Below, one piece after another: positions 23,450 through 35,010 of a stretch of 64,000 nucleotides of DNA (positions are counted from its first letter, which is position 1; every line of letters begins with the position of its first letter). The translations under genes and the position numbers were made by a program. A model generated the notes under the pieces. That model was not told where the DNA came from, ran no database searches, and was given only the letters and a program-made list of their open reading frames with translations. The DNA comes from Diploscapter coronatus (Eukaryota; Nematoda; Chromadorea; Rhabditida; Rhabditidae), in NCBI GenBank assembly GCA_964036155.1, contig OZ038422.1, forward strand, positions 45,593,201 to 45,657,200, written 5' to 3'.

Positions 23450-25434
23450 GAGCCATTCCATGAATAAACAGAACAACTGTCAAGGGGGGTCCGGACAATT
23501 GCAAAAGTGTTTCGGATTCTAACCAAACTTATATGGTGGATACACCCATGGACCCTAATCACAAAAATGGGGAGATCAGGTCCTGCCCCCAAAAGTGGGC
23601 GGGGCTAGGTGGGGGTCAAAGTTGAGCATTTTCACGATTTGGCACCCCTCAGGGGGTACAAATAAAACTTTTTTGCTATAAAAGATTTTCGAAAAATTTT
23701 AAAAGGATAAATATGGCCATGGGATGTATTTTCTAAAAATATATAGACTTTAGGGGATCAACCACTTGCTGGGTGCTGGAGGGGATCCCAGAGTCAAAAG
23801 TATCAAAAATAGCAGTTTCAAAAACACGCATATTTTGCACAAAATCGACCATAACTCGGAGATTTGTTATTTGCCGACAAAATTTTATTTCATATTTGGA
23901 TTCTCCAGATAAAATTACACTAATATCAGTCATAAAATCGATAGGTTAGGTATGACCCTACACTTTACCATTGCACCAAAGTTGAGGACCCAAATATCGA
24001 AATTTCAATTTTGAGGATTAGATCCCACAACATGTATACCATTCGATAGAGCTCATCAAACTGAACAACTTTTGTCAAGACATCACATGGTTATCTATTA
24101 TGGTATGGAAGTGGTACCTCAAAAACCAAACTTTAATATCAATTTTCAAGAAAATGATACGAGAATATTTTCATAGATAGTCTACCAAAATTTGGGCTCA
24201 AATTGAAGCTAGAGATATCTACTATTTATTCCCATTCAATTTGGAGCCGAACAATACCAAACATGGTATGGTAACAAATGGTAGCGACCCATATGGTCAA
24301 ATTACCATTTTGTAACCAATACCAATCATATTATATATCAAATGAAAGCTCTTATCGAGCTGAGTAATATGCTGAAAACCACTTGAAAAACAGATCAGTC
24401 TATCGTCTTTTATGGTCATTTGAAAATACCCCATTTTTACTTTTTCGGTAGGTGGTTATAGCCAATTATAATGATGGTATAATGAAACCACTTATTGAAA
24501 TTGATAGAAATGGACGCGAATATTACTCTCCAGTCAATTTTGAGTCGATTGATATCCATTTTGGTATAGTACCGCTCGAGTACTATATGGGTGGTATACC
24601 ATGGACCCATATGGTAACATGATAAAGTGATAGCACGATACTCTAGGAAGCAAAAATGAAGTATTGCCCTCCAACTGCTATACCCCGAAAAGATTTTTCG
24701 AATTCGTTTGATTTTACAAAAGTTATGAATTTTTGAAGATTTTTGTCATTTTCGTGGGTCTGACCCATTTAAACCTCCATACCATGCATACCATAATAGA
24801 TAACCATGAGGTGTCTCCACAAAAGTTGCTCAGTTTTTCGAGCTCTATCGAATGGTATACATATTGTGGGGTCTAACTCTCAAAATTGAAATTTTGATTT
24901 TTGGGTCGCTAACTTTGGTGCAATGGTAAAGTGTAGGGTCATACCTAACCTATCGATTTTATGACTGATATTAGTGTAATTTTATCTGGAGAATCCAAAT
25001 ATGAAATAAAATTTTGTCGGCAAATAACAAATCTCCGAGTTATGGTCGATTTTGTGCAAAATATGCGTGTTTTTGAAACTGCTATTTTTGATACTTTTGA
25101 CTCTGGGATCCCCTCCAGCCTCAAACAAGTGGTTGGTTCCCTTAAACCAATATATTTCTAGAAAGTACATTCCATGCCCATGCTCATTCTTTTTAAATTT
25201 TTCGAAAATCTTTCATAGCAAAAAAGTTTTATTTGTACCCCCTGAGGGGTGTCAAATCGTGAAAATGCTCAACTTTGACCCCCACCTAGCTCCGCCCACT
25301 TTTGGGGGCGGGACCTAACTTTCCGATTTTTGTGAATAGGGTCCATGGGTGTATCCACCATATAAATTTGGTTCAGATCCGAGACACTTTTGCAGTTGTC
25401 CGGACCCTAGTTCCAGTTATTCGTGGAATGGCTC
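23450..25434. mobile_element. Long palindromic foldback element (TTAA-type), 2 kb
   Basis: The two arms of about 660 bp (23450-about 24110 and about 24775-25434) are inverted copies with small differences. They start GAGCCATTCCATGAATA and end TATTCGTGGAATGGCTC, and TTAA lies at both edges (23446-23449 and 25435-25438). The centre of about 650 bp has further short repeats of accaaacatggtatggtaac type. The arms each contain the same 66-codon open frame in mirror positions (23933-23733 minus and 24961-25161 plus). This follows from the palindrome and is not evidence of a gene. Similar palindromic TTAA elements are known in Caenorhabditis. No transposase is present. The duplicate copy B lacks it. 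Confidence 0.9.
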
Positions 25435-25535
25435 TTAAAAAAAGCGAAAAAGAAATAGCGCACGAAATGAAGAGGCGCAGATTTCCCTTCTTCTTTTTTA
25501 ACGAAAAACAACCATAATCTTCGCTATATCAATAG

Positions 25536-26485
25536 ATAGGGACCGCCAGCCATTCTGCCAAATTCACTCTGGCAGTATGTTTTCTACATTTTTCAGGGGC
25601 TGAGGTGCTCCTCTAGCCATCCCCACCGAAAAAACCGCGAAAAAATAAGTCATTGACAAGAAATTAGATAAAATTTAACGCGAAAAATAGGAAAACTCGC
25701 TCCTTTTCGTGGACAAGGGAAAGGGGCGTGGCCTATCTGCAAAAGACACTATGCCTCTCGCTCCCCCCTTTCTTTCTCTGCCTTTGGGGATCTTTTTCTC
25801 TGCACTCTCTTCCATTCAACATTGGCTTCTTGTATATTTTCGCGGATTATCAGGATCTCAGCCGCGCGTCCTAGGATTTTTCTGATTTTTTCACTGAAGA
25901 CAGACAATTGACCGACTAATCAAAATATAAAATAAAAAAATATGTGCCTTTCAAAATATGCCTACAGTGATCAAATTTAATGAAGACAAAAAAATGGTCA
26001 TTTTGAAATTAATTTTAAAAATATTTTTTGATAAAATTTCGTTTTTTTCTTTTGAATAACGTAATTAGGGAGTATCAAATTTTATTTTAGTCAAGTTTTC
26101 AGACGGTTTTAACGACCGCTTGTCAAGATACAGTACTGCAAAGACGAGCATCTATTATTGCCTCGGGAAAAGTTGCGGGTCCTAGGATTTTTCTAATTTT
26201 TACATATGTTGTACGTGTCAACTAGGTGTATCGATTCATCAAAAAAAATTATGTGCCTCTTTTCTAAGTCGAAATATTAGCATTTCCACAATTTGACGCG
26301 CATTTGCGGACTTTTTTCGCGCTCCAATCAATAAATCGATATCACCACGTGAAAGAGCGGTATCGAATTGTATAGTAGGTATCGATCAATTATTAAAAAC
26401 AAAAAATATTTGCGATAATCGAAAGGGTTACCAACTATGGACACTTTTGAATCAAGTGAAAGGGGCGAGGCTTGGCGGTCCCTAT
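25536..26485. mobile_element. Non-autonomous DNA element, 950 bp, with 6-bp target duplication
   Basis: Terminal inverted repeats ATAGGGACCGCCAGCC at the left and GGCTTGGCGGTCCCTAT at the right, flanked on both sides by CAATAG (25530-25535 and 26486-26491). Internally, tcctaggatttttct occurs twice (about 25868 and 26180), as does ggaaaggggcg near the two ends. No open frame of note. It lies next to the foldback element, inside the region missing from copy B. Confidence 0.8.
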
Positions 26486-26627
26486 CAATAGACCAATTAT
26501 TGATTTATGATGAATGTGTATGATAAATTTTATGACGAATGCTATGGCGAATGTTATGGCGAATTATCTCTCTCTCGTTGAGAAACACAGAAAGGGGAAC
26601 CATGTAACGAGTGTTGATTAACCTTTC

Positions 26628-27425
26628 ATGCAGAAATGGTTCATCAGTGCAATTCCCTGATAAGGCCTCTCGTTGGTCTCTTTCTATCAAACAAACTGAT
26701 TTCAATTTTCCTTCACCTGCTGTTTCTCTTATTCCCTTCTTCACCAGATTCATAAAGTTCTTTAACATTTTTCCTTTAAAAAATAAGCTTATTTTATCCC
26801 GTTATAAAATTTAGAAAATATACTTTTTCCAATTGTTCTATTTTTGCAGAAATATGGAATATCTTGACAATTTTAATAGGAAAGTTCCGTAAATTTATTT
26901 GAAATTAGCACATTTTTTAATTATTATCATACAGAAAGAGTAATATTGTAAGCGATCCTGGATTTTCAAATTTGATTGATGATGGGATTTTGTGATCAGT
27001 TTCCCAAATTAATCATTATTTTAAATTTTAAATGCCCTGTTTCATATTTATCACTTTATAATTTGTACACTTATAAATGAAGCTTTCTCCTGATAAACCA
27101 TACTTATGCTCCTATTATCGTTTTTAGTGGATGGCAAGAACGAATAATCGTTCATCAGAAAATTTCCTCCTATCTATCATTTTAACGCTATTTCTGCCCT
27201 TCACTTCTCTCTTTTGCCTTTCCGTTTCTTTTCTCTCTCTCTTCCCTTGTGATGTTCTCTCACTTCCACACACTCACTCTGGAAAATATTGCAGAGATTG
27301 TGCAGAGGTTATTTCCCTGCGGCGTCACTGTTGCATAACTTCTGCATAATCTCTGCAATATTCTCCCGAGCATACAGCCATCTGCGCCTGTTTCTCCATA
27401 TACTTATTGGTATGACATTTATCAA
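26628..27425 (+). repeat. Right part of segmental duplication, copy A
   Basis: Collinear with 41257-42310: it shares long near-identical stretches, such as the region around ttcatcagtgcaattccctg and the one around tctttctatcaaacaaactg, then diverges and realigns at ttctgcccttcacttctc. Copy B holds an extra 330 bp or so at 41700-42060, and copy A holds the MITE at 27277. Function is non-coding, possibly the distal 5' region of the downstream gene. Confidence 0.85.
27277..27370. mobile_element. 94-bp MITE, empty site visible in copy B
   Basis: Inverted ends CTCTGGAAAATATTGCAGAG and the inverse of CTCGGGAGAATATTGCAGAG. In copy B (about 42250) cacacactca joins directly to tacaaccatctg, so the element inserted after the duplication. 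Two larger relatives lie at 31185 and 32370. Confidence 0.85.
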
Positions 27426-28172
27426 TTTCGAAATTTCTCGACTATCTAAATATTGAGAGCGCAAAACAGCTCATGAAAACTAAATTAACTTTTTTTTCAG
27501 ATTTATGCATTCTTGCTTAACCAAAACTTTTAGAAGGAGAAACAATTATAAGTCGTTTCTGTCCGAAAAAATCACAAAATGTTTGAACCCAAAATAAAGG
27601 GCACTTTTGGAACCAAAAATCAGATGAACACACGTGCGTACACGAATAACTTAGCATTATTTTGTTACACGACAGCTCATAATATCTATCGCTGATATGG
27701 TTTGAATTAGCAATTAATAGCGACAGTTGAATGCATTTCTTCCTGTTTTGAAGGATTTCATATCATCACTTTTTGTATCATTCGGGGGCGAAGTTTGTGA
27801 TCCTTAATGTATTGTGTCTTGAAGATAATGGAAAGGCAAAGATATTTTAGTTCTATTTTTATTTGTAAGCGCGCATCAAATACCAAATGAATTTAGAAAA
27901 TTATTACGCAACAATTTACCATCATAACATGATTTATGAATATTCGCTTCGTTTTGTCAATTCATCCATACTATACATTGTATGCATAATTGTGTTAGGG
28001 TATTTCAAATTTCGAGCTATTTCTATGTATTATTTTTAGCATACGTATTTAGATCTTGTCATTAATCAATTCAACATTTTTTGTTGAAAACTAAACGTTT
28101 ATTGTGCATATTTTGTTTTGATTTGTTAATAATTATCATTTATTACAGGAGCGTACAGATCCATCTGAAAGG

Positions 28173-31100
28173 ATGTCTACTAAAATAATGAACTACCATC
28201 AAATAATGGATTTGCCTGAACCCAATCATATGTGGGCTCGTGGAGTAAGTATATTCTAACTTTGATAAATTATTTCAATTTCTCATAAATGCGTTTAGAA
28301 TAAAGATTCATACATAAATCCACCTATGGAAGGCTATAATATTGATCATTCTATCGACATCAATCCTCATGCCCCTAGAGCAAGGAACAACGATAATTTA
28401 CACAAAGACGCTTATGACGATCTCATACAGCCAAATCCAACTGATAATGTAAGCAGAAATTTTCTGAATGGATAGCTTCATTTACACAATTAAAATTAGG
28501 CATCGGATTCTGCACAACCTGACAAATTATCCAACACAAATACAATACCCGGCCCGATACGCGGAACTGCTGATGCAAATTTTCCCCGTCAGCCACCTCA
28601 GAATGGTCAGAATTTCTTATTTTAATCTTTTCAAATAGTGTTAGATTAAATCACTTATGTTAAAAGAGCAGCTTTACTCTTCTCAATCGAGTATTGAATA
28701 AACATATTTGACAGACAGCAACATTCAGAATGCTTCCAACTTAGTCTTAATAAAAAGATAATAAAGCATATTGAAATATTATTTAGTTTCAAACATTTAT
28801 TCTGAAAACAAAGTTTAAAATCAAATTTATTATATGAATTGAAAGATAGTGATCTAATCAGTAATAATCATAATATAATTTCATTTAGATGATATCGACC
28901 TGAATAATTCATGCATGCAACTACCACTACCAGGAGATTTGGCTTGTCATGCACATGGCATTTATTCTTCCGAACGTTTAATGAATACCGATGGGTGCAA
29001 AATGAATCTACTTTGTGATGAAATTGAGCGACATCGATATCCGAATATTCCAGAACATGAAGTCCTAAATATTCATGATTCTACTAATTATGATCAAGAC
29101 ACTGAGACGCAAAACAGTGAAAATAGATTCCATTTCACAAAAATGGAAAGTTTACCTTCGCAACAAGAATATGCTCAAGTCGTGGCACATGATGAATTGG
29201 CGTCCATGCAGGCTTATCCGCCGAATGGTCCCTCGTCTTCAATCTTCAATCAGAACCTAACTACTGAGCAGCAGCCAACTTTATTTCAATATGATCTACA
29301 TTCGCAACTTGAAGAACATGAGTGTACTTCATAGGAATATTTTATATAATTTATTTTGAAAACAAAGTTTAAAATCAAATTTATTATATGGACTGAAGGA
29401 TAGTGATCTAATCAATAATAATCGTAATATAATTTCATTTAGATGGTATCGAACTGAACAATTCCCGGATACAACTACCATCAGAGATAGATTGTTATGC
29501 ATATGACATTTATTCCTCCGAACGTCTGACGAATGCCGGTGGACGCGAAATCGATCCACTTTGTGATGTACCTGAGCAGCATCGATATCCGAATCTTCCA
29601 GGACCTGAAGTCCTAAATACTCATGATTCTACCAATTATGATCAAGACGCTGAGATGCGAAGCGGTAAGAATAGACCCCATTTCACAAGAATAAAAAGTT
29701 TAGCTCTGCAACAAGAAGATACTCAAGTACATAGTGCATTGGCGCTTGGCAGTCTTGCGCAAACCCAGACTTCAAACGCTACTGATCAAATAATCCGGTT
29801 ATTGGCATCATTTGTTCAAATGCAAGCTCTTAAGCCCATGCAAGTTTGCCCACCAAATGACCTCACACCTTCAATCTCCAATCAGAACTCAACTACTGAG
29901 CGGCAGCCAGCTTCACCGAAATATGGTCGATCTTTGCCACCTGGTGGACGTAAGTCTGTATAATAGGAATACTTGGTATTATTCATAATTTTAGCTCGGC
30001 TAATAAAAGTGATAACCGATGAAGAAATAGACGGACTCAGAAAGCTTAAGGCAAAAGAAGATCGTAGAAAGCGTACGGAAAATCCAGATTCAGAGCATGT
30101 AATCTTAGATTTTAAACAAATATCAGCAAAATTAAATATATTCAGAGAAAAAAGGTTCGCAAGGCCGGCTCAAAAGCACATCATGAAAGAAATTCCAGCG
30201 AAATAAATGAACTGAAGTCTATGAAACAGCGATTGGAAGAGGTTCTGTGAATTTTTGAATGTAATCATTTTAATAATGAAAATTAAGTCGATAAAAATCA
30301 GCGAATCGTCAAGAGTGAAACGCGTTAATTTATATAATGAGATGCTAGAGAAGGTATGTAAGTTACCTTTATTTATTCTGATAAATATATAATCTAAATA
30401 TTCTGTAAGCTCTCATTGTTCAATTCTATTTGTTAGAAATAGGATAAAGTTGAATATAAATTTAAGAAGACATTCACATATGAGAATGCACATAATTTTA
30501 GGTAGTCTCCAAGATGGTTTGGATTATAAATACTTTGAACAATTTACGTTACAATATCCCATCTCAATTCGATTCAACATTGGAAGAGTGTACGAACCGG
30601 AGCATCGACAAAATGAATTATTTTATAAATAGCAATACAAGGTTATTTGTTCATAACTATTTGTTATCGGATGAACGGGACATCAACAGTCAGATAGACT
30701 TGGAGAGTGAGGAGGACTTAATAAATGACCTCGTTAGTTACCTTTCCATTAATAAATATTTCAACGATAAAACATAAATGACAAAATAGGCTTACGAAAT
30801 TTCGAATATCATAATTTTAAACTTCTATTAAAAAGAATTTTATATAATTTTAGAAAGACATTGAAGAAGGCCTAAAACAGTTAAAGATGGAGAAGAAAGA
30901 AATTACGGAGCAAGCGGTAAATTTATGCTTTTTATTAAATTAAATTATTGCATATTTAATATAATATTGTAACTAAATTAGGGACCACCAGTCATACGAG
31001 AAAACTCATAGAAACTGGATAAATTACGCATGTTTGAATGGGAAATTGGATTCTTTATCCATCTCCGAAAAGAAAAAAGCGAAAGATTAGCATAAAATAA

Positions 31101-31789
31101 TAACATAACCATAGCAAATTATATTTTATGATGATAAGTGAAGAAATGTCTTCATTACAATTTGGACATACATTCTTGCATAAGCTCGGAAAAAATATTA
31201 TAAAGATTATGCAGAGGTCATGCAACGCTGCATAATCTCTGCACTGCGTTATCATTGTACAATCGCCGCGCTACCGCTGCATAGCCTCTGCGCAGAGGTA
31301 GGGCAGAGATAATGCAAAGTTATTTCACCACTGGACCACTGTCTCGTAAACGCTGCACAACCTCTGCGATATTTTTTTTCGAGAAGTATAACATTTTCAG
31401 TATAAACTCGAAGTTGACAAGTTGTATGCCCGAAAACACAGGAAGAACAAAGCGCTTGAGAGAATCAGATTAAGAAATGAAAATAAGCAGCTAAAGAGCA
31501 AGGATGACAAAATTGGAAGGGATCTGATCGAAATAGAAAGTCGCTGCAAATCTTTTTCAATTGATGTAAGTATACTAAATATCTTACTTTTATTGAGGAT
31601 ATGCCTGTGTGGTTAGGATAATTTATATTTTAGTGAATAATTCAAGATATTTAGGTTGGCGATGTGTTCAGGGATGGCGTTGACTGCATTTGTAGATGGA
31701 TTGAACAATATCAACTAATTAATTGTCCACTTCCACAAGACGTGATATCGAATTTCATCCTCGCGAAATCCATGAATTTCTTCAACTAA
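28173..31789 (+). CDS. Fast-evolving coiled-coil/basic protein, family member 1
   Basis: Eleven exons in the long form: 28173-28244, 28299-28448, 28500-28605, 29443-29949, 29995-30098, 30146-30241, 30288-30353, 30502-30732, 30854-30916, 31401-31565 and 31655-31789. All phases close, giving 564 residues. A splice acceptor sits just upstream of the ATG (28148), as for trans-splicing. The N-terminal half is acidic, Asn/Pro-rich and probably disordered. Exon 4 carries a block also found in the paralogue at 42470 (NNS-x-x-QLP, LP-x-x-EV-x-N). The C-terminal half is charged coiled coil: basic RRKRTENPDSEHRKKVRK, LKQLKMEKKEITEQ, and RKHRKNKALERIRLRNENK, which weakly recalls a bZIP basic region without the exact N-x7-R spacing. 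No signal peptide or TM segment. The function is not recognised; a nuclear role is only a guess. Confidence 0.72.
28889..29334 (+). CDS. Alternative terminal exon 4a of the coiled-coil gene
   Basis: It is a tandem duplicate of exon 4b (29443-29949): same acceptor phase, the same preceding intron of about 95 bp, and parallel sequence (DIDLNNSCMQLPLP against GIELNNSRIQLPSE). Unlike 4b it has no donor and ends in TAG at 29332-29334. Splicing into 4a would give a 257-residue protein lacking the whole coiled-coil half; splicing into 4b gives the long form. It may instead be a dead duplicate. Confidence 0.6.
31185..31383. mobile_element. MITE, same family as at 27277, in an intron
   Basis: Ends CTCGGAAAAAATATTATAAA and the inverse of CTCGAAAAAAAATATCGCAG. 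The interior is made of repeated gcagaggt/gctgcataatctctgc words in both orientations. It lies between exons 9 and 10 of the coiled-coil gene. Confidence 0.75.
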
Positions 31790-32369
31790 TTTCGATCTAA
31801 TTCACATGATAAACTGTGCCAAGATTTGCTAATGTTAACAATAAAATCGACTTTCATTAATCCCAAAAGGGCAGAAGTCGAAATTTATCCATTCACACTT
31901 TGCCGTTTTGTCCTTTGTTATTGTAGAAAGGAAGCAAGACAGCTTTCTCATCCTCGTTTTGTTAGAATACTATTCACTCATTTTTCATAATCATTTTCGG
32001 ATCCAGTTAATTCTGATCTCCTATCTCCACCAAGAACGGCCGTGCTCTAAATTCGTCTTCTCGTTGCAACATCGTCTTTTTACTCGTAAGCTCAATAAGT
32101 CATTGTGTTGAGTTACGAAGTGTTGACTGACTAAAAAGGGCAAGCATAACACTTTTATTACGCCCTTGTTGTGATGATCGTATACGTTCGAAAATATTTA
32201 TTAGCTCACAGTCCAGTAACGAATAGGAAAACAATAACTAATGATAATTAGCAATAAATAATCAATAATAATCATAATAACGGCAGAAGGCTGAAGGGCA
32301 CCTCTTATATAGGGGACTTGGAAGCAGGGACGTTTTGGGAACTTTGGGAATAATACAATAGGACATATA

Positions 32370-32514
32370 TTCGAAAAAAAAATATATTGCAGAGATTGTG
32401 CAGTGGTTGCGCAGCAGTTGTGCAGAGATTATTTCATTGCTGCACCACTGCCCCGCAGCAGTGAAATAACCTCTGCACAACCGCTGCACAATCTCTGCAA
32501 AAAAAAATTTTGAG
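32370..32514. mobile_element. MITE, same family as at 27277 and 31185
   Basis: Palindromic: atattgcagagattgtgcag at the left and its near-inverse ctgcacaatctctgcaa at the right, with internal cagtggttgcgcagc/gctgcaccactgc inverted words. No coding capacity. Confidence 0.75.
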
Positions 32515-32626
32515 ATAACGAAGGGGTTTCAAAGTCGACGAACGGAATAATATTAAGAAAACAGCTGTATTGTCGAAAATATTCAGAAAGCAAATAAGCT
32601 GACGTTTTTATTCTGTAAAATTTCAG

Positions 32627-32847
32627 TGAGCGTGTATTCGAATGGTGGAATTCGTAATGCAAATGGAAATGGTTATTTCATAGACTCGGCCTCTCTGGGC
32701 TTCACGCCAAATGGTGTCGTTCAGAAAGAAAACACCACTAATGGGTAATTAACCGACTTATCAATCAATTTTAATATTCATTATTCTAGCTTCACGATGT
32801 TACCACCCCCTCCTTCGTATGTACAGAGGCCATCAATGGTTATGTAG
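32627..32847 (+). CDS. C-terminal exons of an unidentified protein
   Basis: Two exons with good splice sites: 32627-32744 (acceptor tttcag, donor gtaatt) and 32790-32847 (acceptor ttctag), ending in TAG. They encode a polar Asn/Gly-rich segment (SVYSNGGIRNANGNGYF) and a tail FTMLPPPPSYVQRPSMVM. The tail is of the kind seen at the cytoplasmic end of membrane proteins (PPPPSY could bind WW domains). Upstream exons are not identified. The phase of the first exon needs one carried base. It could be the 3' end of the innexin, split by the duplicated segment, or of another gene. Confidence 0.45.
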
Positions 32848-34689
32848 AGCATAGAAAAGAAGTCGTGATTTCCGAATTATGCAACTTGCACCTCAGCTGG
32901 ATGACTGGATGATTGGTCCATTTGACCCATTTGATTGCACAGCGATAATAATTCCAATCTCTTTTCATATTTTCGATGAATACTCGACAATCGGGTGGAA
33001 TTGAAGGGTGATTCCATTTTCTGAGTAATCAAGTAGAAATCCCTTCTATTCTAAGAACTCTGCACCTCCTCATCCCTTTGTAATGCTTCATTTCCCTCGA
33101 ACTTTGCTGCGACAATTCACCATTTCCTCATTTCTTGCCATTCCATTTCGACATCAAAAGTGTTCAAATTCAGTTCATCAAACATGAGAAATTCTATTAC
33201 ATTTGACCGAGTTGACCATATCACTTATCCGTTGATTTATTGCTAAATCAAATACTCTTCGCTACCTCTGATAACCATAGAAATTAGATCCAAACGTTGT
33301 GATTTTCTACTGAATTCTGAAGTGGTGGATGGCTCACTCATCATCTAAATGACCATATCAAACAACGACATTTCAACACACATCCGTTCTCAGGCTATAT
33401 TTCTGTTCCATTCTCGAAATAACTGTAAATTCTCTACGACTATAAATGGAATAGAAACTTTGGAAAATCGGTGCTGACATAATATTCATTTGAGAGTTTC
33501 GAGATACTTTAGGAATACTTAGACAATAATCTCGAAGCTCTTTCTTCTCATATTCAGATTCCTTCCTTTCTGAATAGGGTTTCAATTTGACATAGCCGTT
33601 AGCTTCTACGCATAGTCTGTTTGTTGTGCAGACAGATTTGCAACCGGCCAATTGGCTTGCCATTCCACTCGACCGCTGTGCTCATTTCATTCACACATTC
33701 ATTTCATTTTCAGATTACAATCCAACCATATCCATTTTAGGGACGTTGTTTGTAGTATTTGTTGAAAGTCTACGGAAAGCATTTCAACGACATCGTAAAT
33801 AACGTTTCTTTTCGCAAATATTTTACTTCGAAATAATATTTCCTGCTTAAAATATAATAATCAACACGACACGGTTTTTGATCAGTGATTTGACTGTCGA
33901 ATTCAGTAACTGACACTCGAAATCCTCTGCGAATCTTCCTCTTTTCATTCATTTCGTTGCTCTAATTCAATTCTCAATTCCACGACGACCCATTTTATTT
34001 GTTTCAAATAATCATAATCCTTTTTCTCATATCTAACTTGCATTTTATTTAGTCAAAATCTTGACAAATTTTGTATGCCATAAACTCACGCTCATACAAG
34101 ACGAATATAAATATTTATTGGAGACAGAAAAGTTCAAACAAAAACACGATTTTAAGATGTATCATTCGTTCGACATTTCAGTTGTAGATCAGTATAAATT
34201 TATCAGTAGATTGTTCGTTGAAAACGGCGCAAATCTGGCATTTTATACCTACGAAATAATAAAGATTTTCACTGAATAATAATTAAACAGGCTGCAGTTG
34301 AAACAAATAATAAAAAGTTATTATTTAAAAGTGCGTGCAAATCCAATTTGATAAATAACCGCAAATGTATTGCATTTTGTTGAAAATTTACTTCTGAATT
34401 ATTGTTGCGCAGTTTCGACTTCATGAATATGTTCTCGATTTTCTGAAACGGAGCCGTAATGGATTTAACCTCGAAGCAGGAATTTGTCCAGTGATAACTT
34501 CGGCTTGTGATGTTCAATTTACACAGGCTTTCACAATTGCAATCAGCTTGAGATTTAGAAGATGCAGTGAACAGTATTTTGACTAATATGTTGTCGTATA
34601 GTTTTTATTGTATACTTCTCCCGCTCCTAACATTTTTAAAAGTTGTAACCCTTTTTTCATATCTCTTCGGCAAGATTAGCTCTCCCGCC
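32848..34689. other. No recognisable gene
   Basis: AT-rich. The minus-strand frame at 33663-33373 (95 codons, four Cys in its first third and C-terminus) and the plus-strand frame at 34061-34279 are the longest; neither has a signal peptide, splice pattern or motif I can support. Confidence 0.45.
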
Positions 34690-34800
34690 TAAATTTGGCG
34701 CGCTGGAAAGTGTCCAAGGGTCAATGAAAGAAGGAGACGCTGAGAGAGTGCAGGTGGTCAGAGAAAGGAAGAACGAGTCGGATCGGAGGTGATAAAAAAA
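34690..34800 (-). promoter_or_regulatory. Histone-type promoter motif without a histone gene
   Basis: Read on the minus strand, it contains TTTCCAGCGCGCCAAATTT preceded by cttctttcattgacccttgg. The H4 promoter has tcttctccagcgcgccaatt after gctgacccctggc, and the H3 promoter has ggtccaacgcgccaaacgc after caccttggctc. The shared TCCARCGCGCCAA core contains an E2F-like site. Nothing histone-like follows below 34690. Confidence 0.4.
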
Positions 34801-34951
34801 TAACAAAATGAGCAAGATAAATTTTCCAATCAAGCATGCACGCAACCATTTCAACCTTGTTGAAGAGATACAAGTTTTCAAATAAGAACTTTATTCACAA
34901 CAAATGAATAACAGCAAATTTTATTCAAATAAAAACAAAGAAGTTGGTTGT

Positions 34952-34967
34952 GGCCCTAAAGAGGGCC
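34952..34967 (-). terminator. Histone 3' stem-loop of H2B
   Basis: Read on the minus strand: GGCCCT CTTT AGGGCC, a six-pair stem with a four-base loop beginning with C, preceded by taacccaac and followed by acaac. It is the binding site for the stem-loop-binding protein in replication-dependent histone mRNAs and lies 44 bases after the H2B stop. Confidence 0.95.
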
Positions 34968-35010
34968 GTTGGGTTAGATTTAGAGGCTTGCTCAAAATTG
35001 CCGAAGCAAT

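Noticed and set aside
23733..25161. Two near-identical 66-codon ORFs (23933-23733 minus and 24961-25161 plus)
   Set aside because: They are mirror images within the arms of the foldback element; identity follows from the palindrome and no start, splice or domain evidence supports a protein.
27131..27349. ORF MARTNNRSSENFLL and its counterpart at 42065-42313
   Set aside because: Both lie in the non-coding duplicated segment and the frame is not preserved between copies.
31401..31565. bZIP domain in the coiled-coil genes
   Set aside because: RKHRKNKALERIRLRNENK resembles a basic region, but the Asn-to-Arg spacing and leucine heptads do not fit; kept only as a weak resemblance.
22330..32200. 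Possible LTR ends near 22480-22660 and 31880-32200
   Set aside because: Only general C/T-richness is shared; no TG...CA termini, target duplication, primer-binding site or pol-like frame was found.
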